Source: an uncultured Collinsella sp.
GTDB lineage: Bacteria; Actinomycetota; Coriobacteriia; Coriobacteriales; Coriobacteriaceae
Length of the DNA: 36,838 nt
Direction of reading: 5' to 3'
Assembly: GCA_900549535.1 (NCBI GenBank)
Contig: UROR01000005.1
Coordinates: 1 to 36,838, forward strand
The notes beneath the pieces are model-generated. The model did no database searches and was not told the origin of the DNA. It saw only the letters and a list, made by a program, of their open reading frames with translations. The translations under genes were made by a program, and so were the position numbers. Position 1 is the stretch's first letter. Each line of letters begins with the position of its first letter. Shown here piece after piece: positions 24,707-32,787 of this stretch.

Positions 24707-26170
24707 ATGTCAGATACGAAGGCGAAGAAGACAAACAGACGTTTTAAGTTCAAATTACCGCATGTCTATACGATCATGTTCTTGCTGATCGTTGTCTTTG
24801 CGGTCCTGACTTGGATCGTTCCCTCTGGTCAGTATCAACGCAAGACGATTTCGACAGCGGCGGGCGAGCGTGAAGTCGCCGTTGCTGGAACCTATGAACA
24901 GGTCGATAAGAACTACACCGATTCCGAGACCGGCGAGACCATCAATCTGGGTCAGGATATCTTCGCGGTTCTGCAAGCGCCCACCAAGGGTATCCAAGAG
25001 GCTGCCGACGTCGTTGCGTTCGTCTTATTGATTGGCGGATCGTTCGCGATCATCACCAAGACCAACGCTTTGAATGCCGGCATGAGCCGTGTGATTAAAA
25101 AGCTCAAGAACAAGGACATCCTCATCATTCCCATCACGATGACGTTGCTGTCCATTTGTGGCACTACGTTTGGTATGTCTGAGGAAGCCCTGCCGTTCTA
25201 TGCCATCTTCATTCCCATCATGATGGGTATCGGTTATGACTCGATGACGGCATTCATCATCTGCTTCCTTGGTCCTAACCTGGGATATTGTGCTTCGACC
25301 ATCGACCCGTTTAATGTTTTGATCGCCCAAGGCATCATTGGCATCGAGGGTAATCCGCAACTGTGGCTGCGTGCCGTTTCTTGGGTCATCTTCACTGCCG
25401 TCGGTATCGCATGGGCCATGCGCTACGCCATGCGCGTCAAGAAAAACCCCGAGTCGTCCATTGTGTACGAGGACGATAAGCTCAAGCGTATTGAATTTTC
25501 CGTGACCGATGCCTCCATCGAGGAAGAGTTCACTATCCGTCAGAAGCTCGTGCTTATCGATTTTGCTTGCGGTATGGGCATTATCGTCTGGGGTCTTGTT
25601 ACCCAGGGCTGGTACATGAATCAGATTTCCGCCGTGTTCCTTGGCATGGGCTTGCTTGCCGGTATCCTGGGCGGCCTTGACCAGCAGACGATCGCAGAGG
25701 AGTTCGTTAAGGGTCTCGCCGACTTTGCGTACGCTGCCGTCGTTATCGGTATCGCTCGCGGTATTCTGGTCATCGCCGAGGGCGGCATGATCATCGACAC
25801 CATCCTCCAGGCGCTCGCTACTGCACTGGCCGGTGCACCAGCCGCCGTCTACACCACGTTTATGTATATCGTCCTTGGCCTGCTCTCTTTGCTGGTTCCC
25901 TCGAGCTCTGGACTTGCGGCGCTCACCATGCCCGTCATGGGTCCGCTGACCGAGCTTATGGGCCTCAATCCCGAAGCCGCCGTTACCGCGCTCCAGTTTG
26001 CTAATCAGACCATCAACACCATCAGTCCCGTGGCGGGCATGACGGTTGCCGGTCTTGCCGTGGCAAAGATCTCGTTTGGTCAATGGTGGAAGACCATTTG
26101 GAAGTTCTTCATTTTCATGGTCGTCTTTGGCCTGATCGTAACGGCAATCTCTGGCATGCTTCCGGCGTAG
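24707..26170 (+). CDS. YfcC-family transporter, first gene of the Amadori-product operon
   Basis: A 487-residue polytopic membrane protein of the YfcC/C4-dicarboxylate anaerobic carrier-like group. The N-terminal first helix is VYTIMFLLIVVFAVLTWIVPSGQYQ, with the family's VPSG.Y motif. An external loop of about 50 residues follows, then around ten more hydrophobic segments, including FGMSEEALPFYAIFIPIMMG and the signature-like VPSSSGLAALTMPVMGPL near the C-terminus. Relatives carry dicarboxylates, amino acids or peptides. From the operon it should import a fructosylated amino acid or peptide, replacing the FrlA-type or ABC importers used elsewhere. TTGGAGG precedes the ATG at 24707; upstream in-frame codons span the promoter and operator and are not coding. 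Confidence 0.85.
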   Translation: MSDTKAKKTNRRFKFKLPHVYTIMFLLIVVFAVLTWIVPSGQYQRKTISTAAGEREVAVAGTYEQVDKNYTDSETGETINLGQDIFAVLQAPTKGIQEAADVVAFVLLIGGSFAIITKTNALNAGMSRVIKKLKNKDILIIPITMTLLSICGTTFGMSEEALPFYAIFIPIMMGIGYDSMTAFIICFLGPNLGYCASTIDPFNVLIAQGIIGIEGNPQLWLRAVSWVIFTAVGIAWAMRYAMRVKKNPESSIVYEDDKLKRIEFSVTDASIEEEFTIRQKLVLIDFACGMGIIVWGLVTQGWYMNQISAVFLGMGLLAGILGGLDQQTIAEEFVKGLADFAYAAVVIGIARGILVIAEGGMIIDTILQALATALAGAPAAVYTTFMYIVLGLLSLLVPSSSGLAALTMPVMGPLTELMGLNPEAAVTALQFANQTINTISPVAGMTVAGLAVAKISFGQWWKTIWKFFIFMVVFGLIVTAISGMLPA

Positions 26171-26179
26171 GTGGTTGTG

Positions 26180-27763
26180 ATGTCTGATCGTTTGACGGTC
26201 CTGACGTCTAAGAGCGTCTTTACCGGTACGGGGGACCTGCCGTTTGAAGGTTTCGTAGCGGTCCGTGGCAATCGAATTGAGGCTGTTGGCACCAAGTGTG
26301 AGCTAGCTTCGTATTTGACCCAGGCGGACGAGGTAGTTGACCTGGGCGACCGCACCGTCATGCCTGGCCTGATCGATGTGCATACCTTCTATACAGGCTG
26401 GGCGCTGCGGACGTTGGGGCCTGATCTGTCCGGCATCGCTGATGCCAAAGAGGCCGTGTCGCTCTTGCGTGCATGGAAAGAAGATCGTCCGGATTGCGCG
26501 GCGGCTTTTGGCCACAACCTACCCGAAACGTTGGCATCGGATGCCGAGAACGCAAATACAGCAGCTGTGTTTGACGAGTGTTTTGGCGATATCCCCGTCG
26601 TCTGCTTTACACCGGGCGCGGATACCTGTGTTCTCAATGCTGCCGCCAGTGCGCGATACGGCTTCACACCCCAGGCGTGCTATGCCGAGAAGATCTGGCG
26701 CATGATGAGCGATTTCCTCGCGCTGCCCGAGGTGCGTGCAGGGTATTCGGACTACATGAGCATGCTTAACGAACGCGGCGTTACCGCCATCAAGGAGATG
26801 GCGTTTGATGACTACTACGGCTTTGCCGACGAAATGGCTCGCCGTGAGGAATCTGGTGAGCTGACGGTTCGCGTCTCTATGATGTCGCAGCCGGTGGGTG
26901 CCGGTGCAAATCTTGCATATGCCCGCGAGGCACGAGAGCGCTTCCGGGGACCGTTCGTTCGTTTTTCTGGCTTCAACCGTATGACCGATCGCGGCGTATG
27001 GACGGGGCTTGCCGAGATGATTGACCCCTATGAGGACTCGGCCGATGCGGGCGCTGCCGGCAAGACGGTCGTCGAGGAGCCAGAGTGGGATCTGATTGAG
27101 AACGAGCTGCGTGCAATTGATGCTGACGGATTCCGATATTCCTTGCATTGCCAGGGCGATGGCGCCGTTCGTCGCACCGTGGCGCTCTATGCCTCGCTGC
27201 CTCGAGACGAGCATGGACGGATGCTTCGCCGCCATGCGATTACCGATCTCGAGAACTCTGACCCGACCGATCTTGTCGAGTTTGGCAAGTTAGGTGGAAT
27301 TTGCGAGGTCTATCCGCAGATTCTGACGCTGGACCGACGCGAGGATTGCCTGTCGATGATGCGTCGACAAATTGGCGAGACGCGACTTTTGCACAGCTGG
27401 AATCGCCGCGGTATGGAAGATTCCGGATGCACGGTGTGCTGTGGTACGGATTTGCCGCTGCTGATTCCGAGCCTGGGCGAGTCAATCTACAGCGCGTGCG
27501 GCGGATACTTCGACGATGGACTGCCCGTGAATGAGGCCAACGCGCTGACGCTTGTCGAGCTCTTGCGCGCTTGGACTGCCGGGGGCGCGTACGATCTGAT
27601 GCGCGAAGACGAGCTGGGTACGCTCGAGGTCGGCAAGCTTGCCGATATCTGCGTGCTCGATCGGGATGTGTTTGACCTCGATTATCGCGACGCACGCGAT
27701 CTTGCGGTTGATATGACGATGTCGGACGGACAAATCGTGTTCGATCGAAATAAGGAGGCATAA
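26180..27763 (+). CDS. Amidohydrolase (YtcJ-like), altered metal motif
   Basis: A 527-residue amidohydrolase-3 superfamily protein of usual length. Landmarks are VMPGLIDVHTFYTGWAL, the place where active members have an HxH metal motif (here His-Thr-Phe); YSLHCQGDGAVRRTVALYA, with the barrel His; and RRHAITDLEN, the second His region. CCGTDLPLLIPSL carries the catalytic Asp, and GTLEVGKLADICVLDRDVFD is the family ending. Loss of the second His suggests altered metal binding. Its place between transporter and FrlC suggests hydrolysis of an amide, peptide or ring in the imported Amadori compound, but this is inference. ATG 26180 follows AGGTGG; a GTG at 26171 directly after the previous stop is the alternative. 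Confidence 0.82.
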   Translation: MSDRLTVLTSKSVFTGTGDLPFEGFVAVRGNRIEAVGTKCELASYLTQADEVVDLGDRTVMPGLIDVHTFYTGWALRTLGPDLSGIADAKEAVSLLRAWKEDRPDCAAAFGHNLPETLASDAENANTAAVFDECFGDIPVVCFTPGADTCVLNAAASARYGFTPQACYAEKIWRMMSDFLALPEVRAGYSDYMSMLNERGVTAIKEMAFDDYYGFADEMARREESGELTVRVSMMSQPVGAGANLAYAREARERFRGPFVRFSGFNRMTDRGVWTGLAEMIDPYEDSADAGAAGKTVVEEPEWDLIENELRAIDADGFRYSLHCQGDGAVRRTVALYASLPRDEHGRMLRRHAITDLENSDPTDLVEFGKLGGICEVYPQILTLDRREDCLSMMRRQIGETRLLHSWNRRGMEDSGCTVCCGTDLPLLIPSLGESIYSACGGYFDDGLPVNEANALTLVELLRAWTAGGAYDLMREDELGTLEVGKLADICVLDRDVFDLDYRDARDLAVDMTMSDGQIVFDRNKEA

Positions 27764-27764
27764 G

Positions 27765-28616
27765 ATGTCTGAATCCAAACCGACGCTGCGCCGCGAGCAG
27801 ATTGCGGGCATGAATATCCACTACATCATGTGGTCGCTCGATTACTTCCTTGATGTGCAGCAGCGTTTGGGCTTTGAGTCCATTGAGCTGTGGTGCGCAG
27901 AGCCGCATGTGACGCTCGACCATACGGGCTACTTTGAGGCTGAGGTCCTGGCGAAAAAGGCTGCAGACCGTGGGCTTAGGTATCGTACTCTGTGCCCCGA
28001 GAACGTTGTCTATCCTTGGCAGTACTGCGCACGCAAGCCGCTGCATGAACAGCGCAGTCTGGCGTACTTTAAACACGGCATTGAGCTTGCCGAGGTACTT
28101 GGGTGCGACCGTATGTCCATCAACTCGGGCTGGGGCGACTGGGACGAGGACCGCGAGGAAGCCTGGAAGCGCAGCCGCGAGCACTTGTCCATTCTGGCGG
28201 AGTATGCCGGCGAGCACGGTCTGGTGCTCACGATGGAAAGCCTGCGTCCCGAGGAGAGCAACCTTGTGACGACGGTTTCCGATGCGAAGCGCATGATTGA
28301 CGAGGTCGCGAGCCCGTACTTACAGCCCATGGTTGATACAACCGCGATGGGCGTTGCAGGCGAGACGCTCGAGGACTGGTTTGCCGCCTTTGGTGATGGG
28401 GCAATTCACGAGATGCACTTTATCGACGGTGACCCGTATGGCCATCTGGTGTGGGGCGATGGCAAGCACGATATGGACGCCTTCGTTGCCACACTCAACG
28501 CCCATGGTTTCGACGGCATGCTGGGCCAGGAAATCACGGACGGTCGTTACTACGATGACCCGGCGGCGGCTGATGCCAAGAACATGGCCGCATTCGAGAA
28601 ATATCTGATTGACTAA
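27765..28616 (+). CDS. frlC: FrlC-like sugar epimerase (xylose isomerase-like TIM barrel)
   Basis: A 283-residue protein of the sugar phosphate isomerase/epimerase group closest in look to fructoselysine 3-epimerase, which converts psicoselysine to fructoselysine. The metal ligands expected for the fold are visible: Glu in FESIELWCAEPH, Glu in LVLTMESLRPEESN, Asp in QPMVDTTAM, His in HEMHFIDGDPYGH, and Glu in MLGQEITDGRYYDD. It starts two bases after the amidohydrolase stop, with AAGGAGG overlapping that gene's end, so it is tightly coupled. The neighbours frlB and frlD make the FrlC assignment much stronger than sequence alone. Confidence 0.85.
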   Translation: MSESKPTLRREQIAGMNIHYIMWSLDYFLDVQQRLGFESIELWCAEPHVTLDHTGYFEAEVLAKKAADRGLRYRTLCPENVVYPWQYCARKPLHEQRSLAYFKHGIELAEVLGCDRMSINSGWGDWDEDREEAWKRSREHLSILAEYAGEHGLVLTMESLRPEESNLVTTVSDAKRMIDEVASPYLQPMVDTTAMGVAGETLEDWFAAFGDGAIHEMHFIDGDPYGHLVWGDGKHDMDAFVATLNAHGFDGMLGQEITDGRYYDDPAAADAKNMAAFEKYLID

Positions 28617-28678
28617 AACAACTATCGGCCACGCAACCAACGTCATTGATTGCGGCCCAAACAAGAAAGGAACTGGAT

Positions 28679-29647
28679 ATGAACGCACACGATCTGATCA
28701 AAGAGGCAATTGCCGAGAAGGGCAAGTTCGACAGCGTCTACTGGATTGCTTGTGGTGGCTCCATGATCGATTTGATCCCGGCTCATGAGCTTCTGCAGCG
28801 CGAGGCAACCACCTTCACTTCGTATATCTATACGGCTCGCGAGTTCGATATCATGCGTCCGCGTCGTCTGGGCGAGAAGTCCCTGGTCATTGCTTGCAGC
28901 CACAGTGGCAACACCCCCGAGGTCGTTGAGGGCTGCGAGATTGCCCTTGCCGCCGGCGCTACGGTGATCGCCCAGACCGACAACGCTGGATCTAAGATCG
29001 ACTCCGGCAGGTGGACCACGTGGGTCTACCCATGGGGCGAGGGCGTGCCGCAGGCTGAGGTCCCCGCTGGCATTTCGCTGTCGCTTGCGGCCGAGCTGCT
29101 CGATCAGCAGGAGGGCTACGCCGATCTTGCCGATATGTATGCCGGTATCGCCGAGATGGATAAGATTCTTCCCCCGGCACGTGAGAAGGTAAATGCCGAG
29201 CTGGGCGATCGTTTTGCCAAGCTTTGCCAGGAGCACGAGTTCTTCTATATTCTGGGCAGCGGTCCCAACTTTAGCCAGACCTACGGTTTCGCTATCTGCT
29301 CTCTTATGGAGATGCAGTGGCAGCACTGCAGCTACATCCACTCTGCCGAGTACTTCCATGGCCCCTTCGAGGCTACTCAGGATGGCGTTTTTTACTTCCT
29401 GCAGATGGGCTCCAGCGAGTGCCGTGCTATGGACGAGCGAGCCCTGGCGTTCCTTAAGACGCATACCGATACGCTGATGGTGCTCGATGCCAAGGAGTAC
29501 GGTATGGAAGCCGTGCCGGCGAGCGTCCGTGCCTATCTGGACCCGGTGCTGTTCTACGCCATGAACTGCGAGCTGCGTGCTGCACGCGGCAAGGTGTTTG
29601 ATCACGATCCCGATTTCCGTCGCTATATGGGTGTTGTCGAGTACTAG
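28679..29647 (+). CDS. frlB: FrlB-like fructoselysine 6-phosphate deglycase (SIS domain)
   Basis: A 322-residue double-SIS-domain protein. FrlB enzymes split fructoselysine 6-phosphate into glucose 6-phosphate and lysine in the cytoplasm. The first SIS domain shows SVYWIACGGSMIDLIPAHELL and VIACSHSGNTPEVVEGCEIA, the phosphate-binding Ser/Thr loop. The second shows FFYILGSGPNFSQTYGFAICSLMEMQWQHCSYIHSAEYFHGPFEA (key motif HSAEYFHGPFE, bearing the likely catalytic Glu and His). The length is near that of known FrlB (about 330-340). AAAGGAAC precedes the ATG 28679. A 62-nt gap separates it from frlC and 14 nt from the kinase gene. Related deglycases for other fructosyl or glucosaminyl amino acids cannot be ruled out. 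Confidence 0.88.
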   Translation: MNAHDLIKEAIAEKGKFDSVYWIACGGSMIDLIPAHELLQREATTFTSYIYTAREFDIMRPRRLGEKSLVIACSHSGNTPEVVEGCEIALAAGATVIAQTDNAGSKIDSGRWTTWVYPWGEGVPQAEVPAGISLSLAAELLDQQEGYADLADMYAGIAEMDKILPPAREKVNAELGDRFAKLCQEHEFFYILGSGPNFSQTYGFAICSLMEMQWQHCSYIHSAEYFHGPFEATQDGVFYFLQMGSSECRAMDERALAFLKTHTDTLMVLDAKEYGMEAVPASVRAYLDPVLFYAMNCELRAARGKVFDHDPDFRRYMGVVEY

Positions 29648-29661
29648 AAGGGACAAAGGCC

Positions 29662-30525
29662 ATGGCATTTAACGTTAACGCGCTCGGATTTGGCGACAAC
29701 GTCGTCGATCGCTACGAGCATATCCACACCATGTATCCTGGCGGCAACGCGGTGAACTTCGCCGTTTATGCCAAGAAATGCGGTGCCGCACGTTCCGCAT
29801 ACATGGGCATTTTTGGCAATGACGCCGCTGCCGAGCATGTCATTGCAAGCCTCGAGGATGAGGGTGTCGAGCTTGACAAGTGCGAGCAGATGATTGGCGA
29901 GAACGGAGCGGCTCGCGTGACCGTCGTCGACGGTGACCGTGTCTTCCTTGGCTCCAACGAGGGCGGTATCCGTGGCGATGCGCGCTATGTCCTCGATCGC
30001 TTTGACCTTTCGTACATGAAGCAGTTCGATGTGGTTCATTCGGGCAACTATTGCTTTACCGAGCGCGAGCTGCCCAAGCTGAAGGCTGCGGGCGTCACGG
30101 TCTCTTTTGACTTTTCGGACGACTCCACCGACGAGTACTACGAGCAGATTGCACCCTACGTCGATTTTGCCTTCTTTAGTGCGGCGGATGCCGCGAGTGA
30201 GGACGAGATTCGCGAGCGTCTGGCATGGGTGAAGGGCCTGGGTCCGCGTTTTGTGTCGGCTACGGCGGGTGCCGAGGGCTGCATTGCTTACGACGGCGAG
30301 CGTTATTACCGCCAGCTGGCTAAACCGGTAACGGACATGAAGGACACCATGGGAGCGGGCGACTCGTTCCTCACTTCGTTTTTGATGTGCTATCTCGATT
30401 CCGCCAAGCGTGGAGAGGATGGCGCCGAGGCTATCGAGCGCGCGCTCGACTTTGCTGCCGGGTTTGCCTCGACCGTGTGCGGCATGGAAGGTTCTTGGGG
30501 CCACGGAGCACCAATCGTCGAATAG
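29662..30525 (+). CDS. frlD: FrlD-like fructoselysine 6-kinase (PfkB family)
   Basis: A 287-residue PfkB/ribokinase-type sugar kinase. FrlD phosphorylates fructoselysine at C6, making the substrate for FrlB. GFGDNVVDRYEHIHTMYPGGNAVNFAVYAKKCG matches the family start (the PGGNA.NFA segment binds sugar), and DTMGAGDSFLTSFL near residue 230 is the PfkB signature 2 with the catalytic Asp. The length fits FrlD (about 260-290). AGAAGGGAC precedes the ATG. It is the last gene of the operon: together the five genes import, trim, epimerise, phosphorylate and cleave an Amadori product to glucose 6-phosphate plus an amine. A long hairpin and a MITE-like element follow. Confidence 0.9.
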   Translation: MAFNVNALGFGDNVVDRYEHIHTMYPGGNAVNFAVYAKKCGAARSAYMGIFGNDAAAEHVIASLEDEGVELDKCEQMIGENGAARVTVVDGDRVFLGSNEGGIRGDARYVLDRFDLSYMKQFDVVHSGNYCFTERELPKLKAAGVTVSFDFSDDSTDEYYEQIAPYVDFAFFSAADAASEDEIRERLAWVKGLGPRFVSATAGAEGCIAYDGERYYRQLAKPVTDMKDTMGAGDSFLTSFLMCYLDSAKRGEDGAEAIERALDFAAGFASTVCGMEGSWGHGAPIVE

Positions 30526-30531
30526 CCGAGC

Positions 30532-30565
30532 GGTCCCGGGGAGGTGCAGGATCCTCCCCGGGACC
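30532..30565 (+). terminator. Strong hairpin after frlD
   Basis: GGTCCCGGGGAGG and CCTCCCCGGGACC form a perfect 13-bp stem with an 8-nt loop. No T-run follows, so it may protect the mRNA 3' end or terminate weakly; the hairpin at 30623-30659 may back it up. Confidence 0.6.
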
Positions 30566-30567
30566 TC

Positions 30568-30798
30568 GTGTGCAAAAAATGCCAAATATGAGTACTGTGA
30601 CTAATTTAGTCGCAGCAAAATCAACCCCTTCAGACGTGATTTGAGCGTCTGGAGGGGTTTAAGATTTGCGAAAACGCAGGATGAATGACTGTAAAAGCTT
30701 TAATTAGCGGACAATCGAGGATTATTCTGGCGGTTGGAAAGTTAAAAGAAATGTATCCATTCCGGTAGCAGTACTCATATTTGGCATTTTTTGCACAC
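30568..30798. mobile_element. MITE-like element with perfect 30-bp terminal inverted repeats
   Basis: The arms 30568-30597 and 30769-30798 are exact inverted copies over 30 bp (ends GTGTGCAAAAAATGCC...; inner end AGTACTG) around a 171-bp centre with no ORF. Next to the left arm is a 9-bp palindrome (30595-30615), and a 14-bp hairpin lies at 30623-30659. No target-site duplication was found at the edges. The element is AT-richer than the flanking genes. It sits between the converging frlD and tatD genes. It is best read as a non-autonomous mobile element, with a chromosomal palindrome of unknown role as the alternative. Confidence 0.7.
30623..30659. terminator. Internal hairpin of the MITE-like element
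   Basis: AACCCCTTCAGACG and CGTCTGGAGGGGTT pair over 14 bp (one G-T) with a 9-nt loop. TTTAAG follows on the plus strand and TTGATTTTG on the minus strand, so it may terminate both converging transcripts. Confidence 0.55.
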
Positions 30799-30804
30799 CA
30801 GGGG

Positions 30805-31587
30805 TTAGCGAAGGTCAAAAAAAGAGCGCGCATTTGTTAAAACTATCGACTCGATGCGCTTTGCGTCGCAGTTTTTGAGCGAGGTGATGCGTTCTGAGGT
30901 CCTTGTGAGCGACCTGATGAGCGACTGCGCGCTTGTTTCTGTGTTTGGCTCGGCCGGCGCATCGGTCTCGAGCAGTAGGCGGTCGAGTGGAATCTGTCGT
31001 GCGTATTCGCGACCGCGCTTGGTCGCGAGCATGCGTTCGTTGACGGAAAAATAGCAGCCCGCATTACGCGCGCGGGTGAGTTCGTCCGAAGTGCCGCTAA
31101 ACCAGTGGAAGATGATAGCGGGGGAGTCGGGGTTTGGGATGAGTAGTCCATGCGATTCGAGGACGTCCAGTACGGCTCCTGCCGAACGAACGGCGTGAAT
31201 TGATATCACGCGCCCGGTAAGAGGATGCTGCACGAGCGCATCGCAGAGCCGGTTAAGTGCCTGTATTTGTAGCGGCTCACTTCCAGCAAAGCGCGCGGAA
31301 AAGTCGAGTCCGACTTCGCCGATGTAGCGTTCTTGGGCAGCAACTTCGCAAAGCAGATTGACTTCGGCAAAACCGCAGTGGCCATCGGCGAGCCACCAGG
31401 GGTGAAGCCCAACGCCGGCGATGATGCCCGGGTGGCGACGAGCGCGCTCGTTTGCGGCCGAAAAGTCGCGTGGATCGACGCCGCAATCAAATAGACCCAA
31501 GCCCAGCGCCGTTGCCTCATCGGCAACGGCGTCCGGGTGAGCCATTAAATCAAGATGGCAGTGTGCATCAAATAACCGGGGCTCCAT
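30805..31587 (-). CDS. TatD-family metal-dependent DNase
   Basis: A 260-residue TIM-barrel hydrolase of usual TatD length. The metal-binding residues appear in order: HCH in FDAHCHLDL, Glu in YIGEVGLDFS, His in VISIHAVRSA, His in IIFHWFSGTSDEL, and Asp in LLLETDAPAEPN. TatD proteins degrade DNA from 3' ends and may act in repair or quality control. It starts 14 bases after the tcdA stop, so the two form an operon. The C-terminus borders the MITE-like element but is not disrupted by it. Confidence 0.9.
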   Translation of the reverse strand: MEPRLFDAHCHLDLMAHPDAVADEATALGLGLFDCGVDPRDFSAANERARRHPGIIAGVGLHPWWLADGHCGFAEVNLLCEVAAQERYIGEVGLDFSARFAGSEPLQIQALNRLCDALVQHPLTGRVISIHAVRSAGAVLDVLESHGLLIPNPDSPAIIFHWFSGTSDELTRARNAGCYFSVNERMLATKRGREYARQIPLDRLLLETDAPAEPNTETSAQSLIRSLTRTSERITSLKNCDAKRIESIVLTNARSFFDLR

Positions 31588-31601
31588 CTCGGCGCGCTCC
31601 G

Positions 31602-32399
31602 CTAGTCCAAGCGCTGGCCATCGGCGCGCACGCGCTCGGTGCCGCGGCCACTGATCTGGCGGATAACCTCGCCGGCAATCATCTGGCCCATGATGGGCGG
31701 CATAAAGCTGGCGGTTCCGAGCTCGGTGCGCTCGTGGATATTGGAAGGGTCGCGGGGCTGTGTCTTAACCGATTCCTCGCAGCTAAACAGTACATGCAGA
31801 CTCTTGATTCCGCGCTTCTTGCATTCTTTGCGCATGATGCGGCTCATGGGGTCACGTACCGTATCGAAAATGTCGGCAAAGCGGAGGCACTCGGGATGGA
31901 GCTTGTTGGCCCCGCCCATGGAGCTAACCAAACGAATGTCGTGGTCCTGAGCATATTTGGCAATGGTGAGCTTGGCCGAGATGGTGTCGATGGCGTCGAC
32001 GACGTAGTCGAGCTTGCCGTCCGTCTGCTCCAAAACGCTCGCGAAGAACTCGTCGATATTGTCGCTCAACAGGTATTCGGTGCGCTTGATGACGGTAGCG
32101 GCTGGATTGATGTCGTGGATCATGGCTTCCATAACATCGACCTTGCGCTTGCCGATGGTGCTTTGAAAGGCGATGGCCTGGCGATTGATATTGCTGGGCG
32201 CGATGATGTCCTTATCCAGAATGACGAAATGACCAATGCCGCCGCGGGCAAGTGCCTCGCAGCAATTGGAGCCCACACCTCCGCAGCCGAGCACCAGCAC
32301 CGTGGCGGCGGCGAGTTTGTCGAGTGCCTCGCGGCCCATGATGATCTCGAGCTTGGTGTCGCGTGTCTCGTTGGGGGTTGCGGCTGTGGTTTCGGTCAT
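31602..32399 (-). CDS. tcdA: tRNA threonylcarbamoyladenosine dehydratase
   Basis: A 265-residue ThiF/MoeB-like protein. TcdA uses ATP to convert t6A37 of tRNA into its cyclic form. The Rossmann motif is VLVLGCGGVGSNCCEALARGGIG, followed by LDKDIIAPSNINRQAIAF with the adenylate-binding Arg. DYVVDAIDTISAKLTIAKYA is the next conserved block, and VRDPMSRIMRKECKKRGIKSLHVLFSCEE is TcdA-like rather than MoeB-like. No C-terminal rhodanese domain is present. ATG 32399 is chosen because GGAGG is six bases upstream; an in-frame ATG at 32405 is too close to that site. It is first in a two-gene operon with tatD. Confidence 0.9.
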   Translation of the reverse strand: MTETTAATPNETRDTKLEIIMGREALDKLAAATVLVLGCGGVGSNCCEALARGGIGHFVILDKDIIAPSNINRQAIAFQSTIGKRKVDVMEAMIHDINPAATVIKRTEYLLSDNIDEFFASVLEQTDGKLDYVVDAIDTISAKLTIAKYAQDHDIRLVSSMGGANKLHPECLRFADIFDTVRDPMSRIMRKECKKRGIKSLHVLFSCEESVKTQPRDPSNIHERTELGTASFMPPIMGQMIAGEVIRQISGRGTERVRADGQRLD

Positions 32400-32486
32400 A
32401 GACATCCTCCGATGGGGAAGCGAATCGTGTTTTAGCTATCGTCATTATAGGTATTATCGCGATTCCATTTGAGCCCTAGGGGCTTG

Positions 32487-32515
32487 TTGAAATGAGGCAG
32501 TGATTCGCATAAGAT
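32487..32515 (+). promoter_or_regulatory. Promoter of the putative antisense RNA
   Basis: TTGAAA (32487-32492), a 17-bp spacer and TAAGAT (32510-32515). No plus-strand gene begins downstream, so its product would be a short RNA running into the peptide gene on the other strand. Confidence 0.6.
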
Positions 32516-32521
32516 GAAGCA

Positions 32522-32616
32522 GATGGCACCCGTTGCCGCGGGTTGGCCAACTCCCAAACACGTTTGTAGCGTGAGAAGTGGCCGTCTTCGCATTACGCGG
32601 GGGCGGCTATTTCATT
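32522..32616 (+). ncRNA. Putative antisense antitoxin RNA (~95 nt)
   Basis: Predicted from a promoter (32487-32515) and an intrinsic terminator. The 5' end would fold as TGGC-ACCCG...CGGGT-TGGCCA (32524-32549). The 3' hairpin is GCCGTCTTCGC with GCGGGGGCGGC (32581-32607), eleven pairs with three G-T, followed by TATTTCATT. Those three pairs hold only in plus-strand RNA; on the minus strand they become C-A mismatches. This favours a plus-strand transcript. The end overlaps the stop codon and last codons of the minus-strand peptide gene, the layout of RatA/SR4-type antitoxins. Exact ends are estimated. Confidence 0.5.
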
Positions 32617-32693
32617 CGACCTCCAATGTGGATGCCGAGCTCCACAGCCGCGATTACAAGCAATAACAACGTCAGGACATCGTCAATACTCAT
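32607..32693 (-). CDS. Putative type I toxin: 28-residue hydrophobic peptide
   Basis: The ORF starts MSIDDVLTLLLLVIAAVE and ends ELGIHIGGRMK. It has one membrane-spanning stretch (about residues 6-23), an acidic N-terminus and a basic C-terminus. This is the profile of small holin-like toxins of type I toxin-antitoxin systems. GAAGGAG is seven bases before the ATG. A minus-strand promoter, TAGAAC-17-TACAAT (32745-32773), is overlaid by a LexA-type box, and an antisense RNA unit overlaps the gene's end. No sequence match to a named toxin family can be claimed. A structural or signalling micropeptide is the alternative. Confidence 0.55.
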   Translation of the reverse strand: MSIDDVLTLLLLVIAAVELGIHIGGRMK

Positions 32694-32744
32694 AGTCCAT
32701 CTCCTTCTCGGGTAGAGGGAGCTGGCCCATCTGCTTCAACTTCC

Positions 32745-32773
32745 ATTGTAGCTAAATACGAACGAATGTTCTA
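32745..32773 (-). promoter_or_regulatory. Promoter of the peptide gene with LexA-type box
   Basis: On the minus strand, TAGAAC (32768-32773), a 17-bp spacer and TACAAT (32745-32750). CGAACGAATGTTCT (32759-32772) matches CGAAC-N4-GTTCG except for the last base, and covers the -35 and spacer. The boxes before the Y-family polymerase share its ATGTTC half. Confidence 0.55.
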
Positions 32774-32787
32774 TAGATGTTCCTGTA

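Noticed and set aside
30560..30806. Target-site duplication flanking the MITE-like element
   Set aside because: The bases outside the two arms (CCTC and CAGG) are not direct repeats; only a short inverted similarity is present.
31452..32435. 327-codon plus-strand frame opposite tatD and tcdA
   Set aside because: Both opposite frames carry complete catalytic motifs, and this frame has none.
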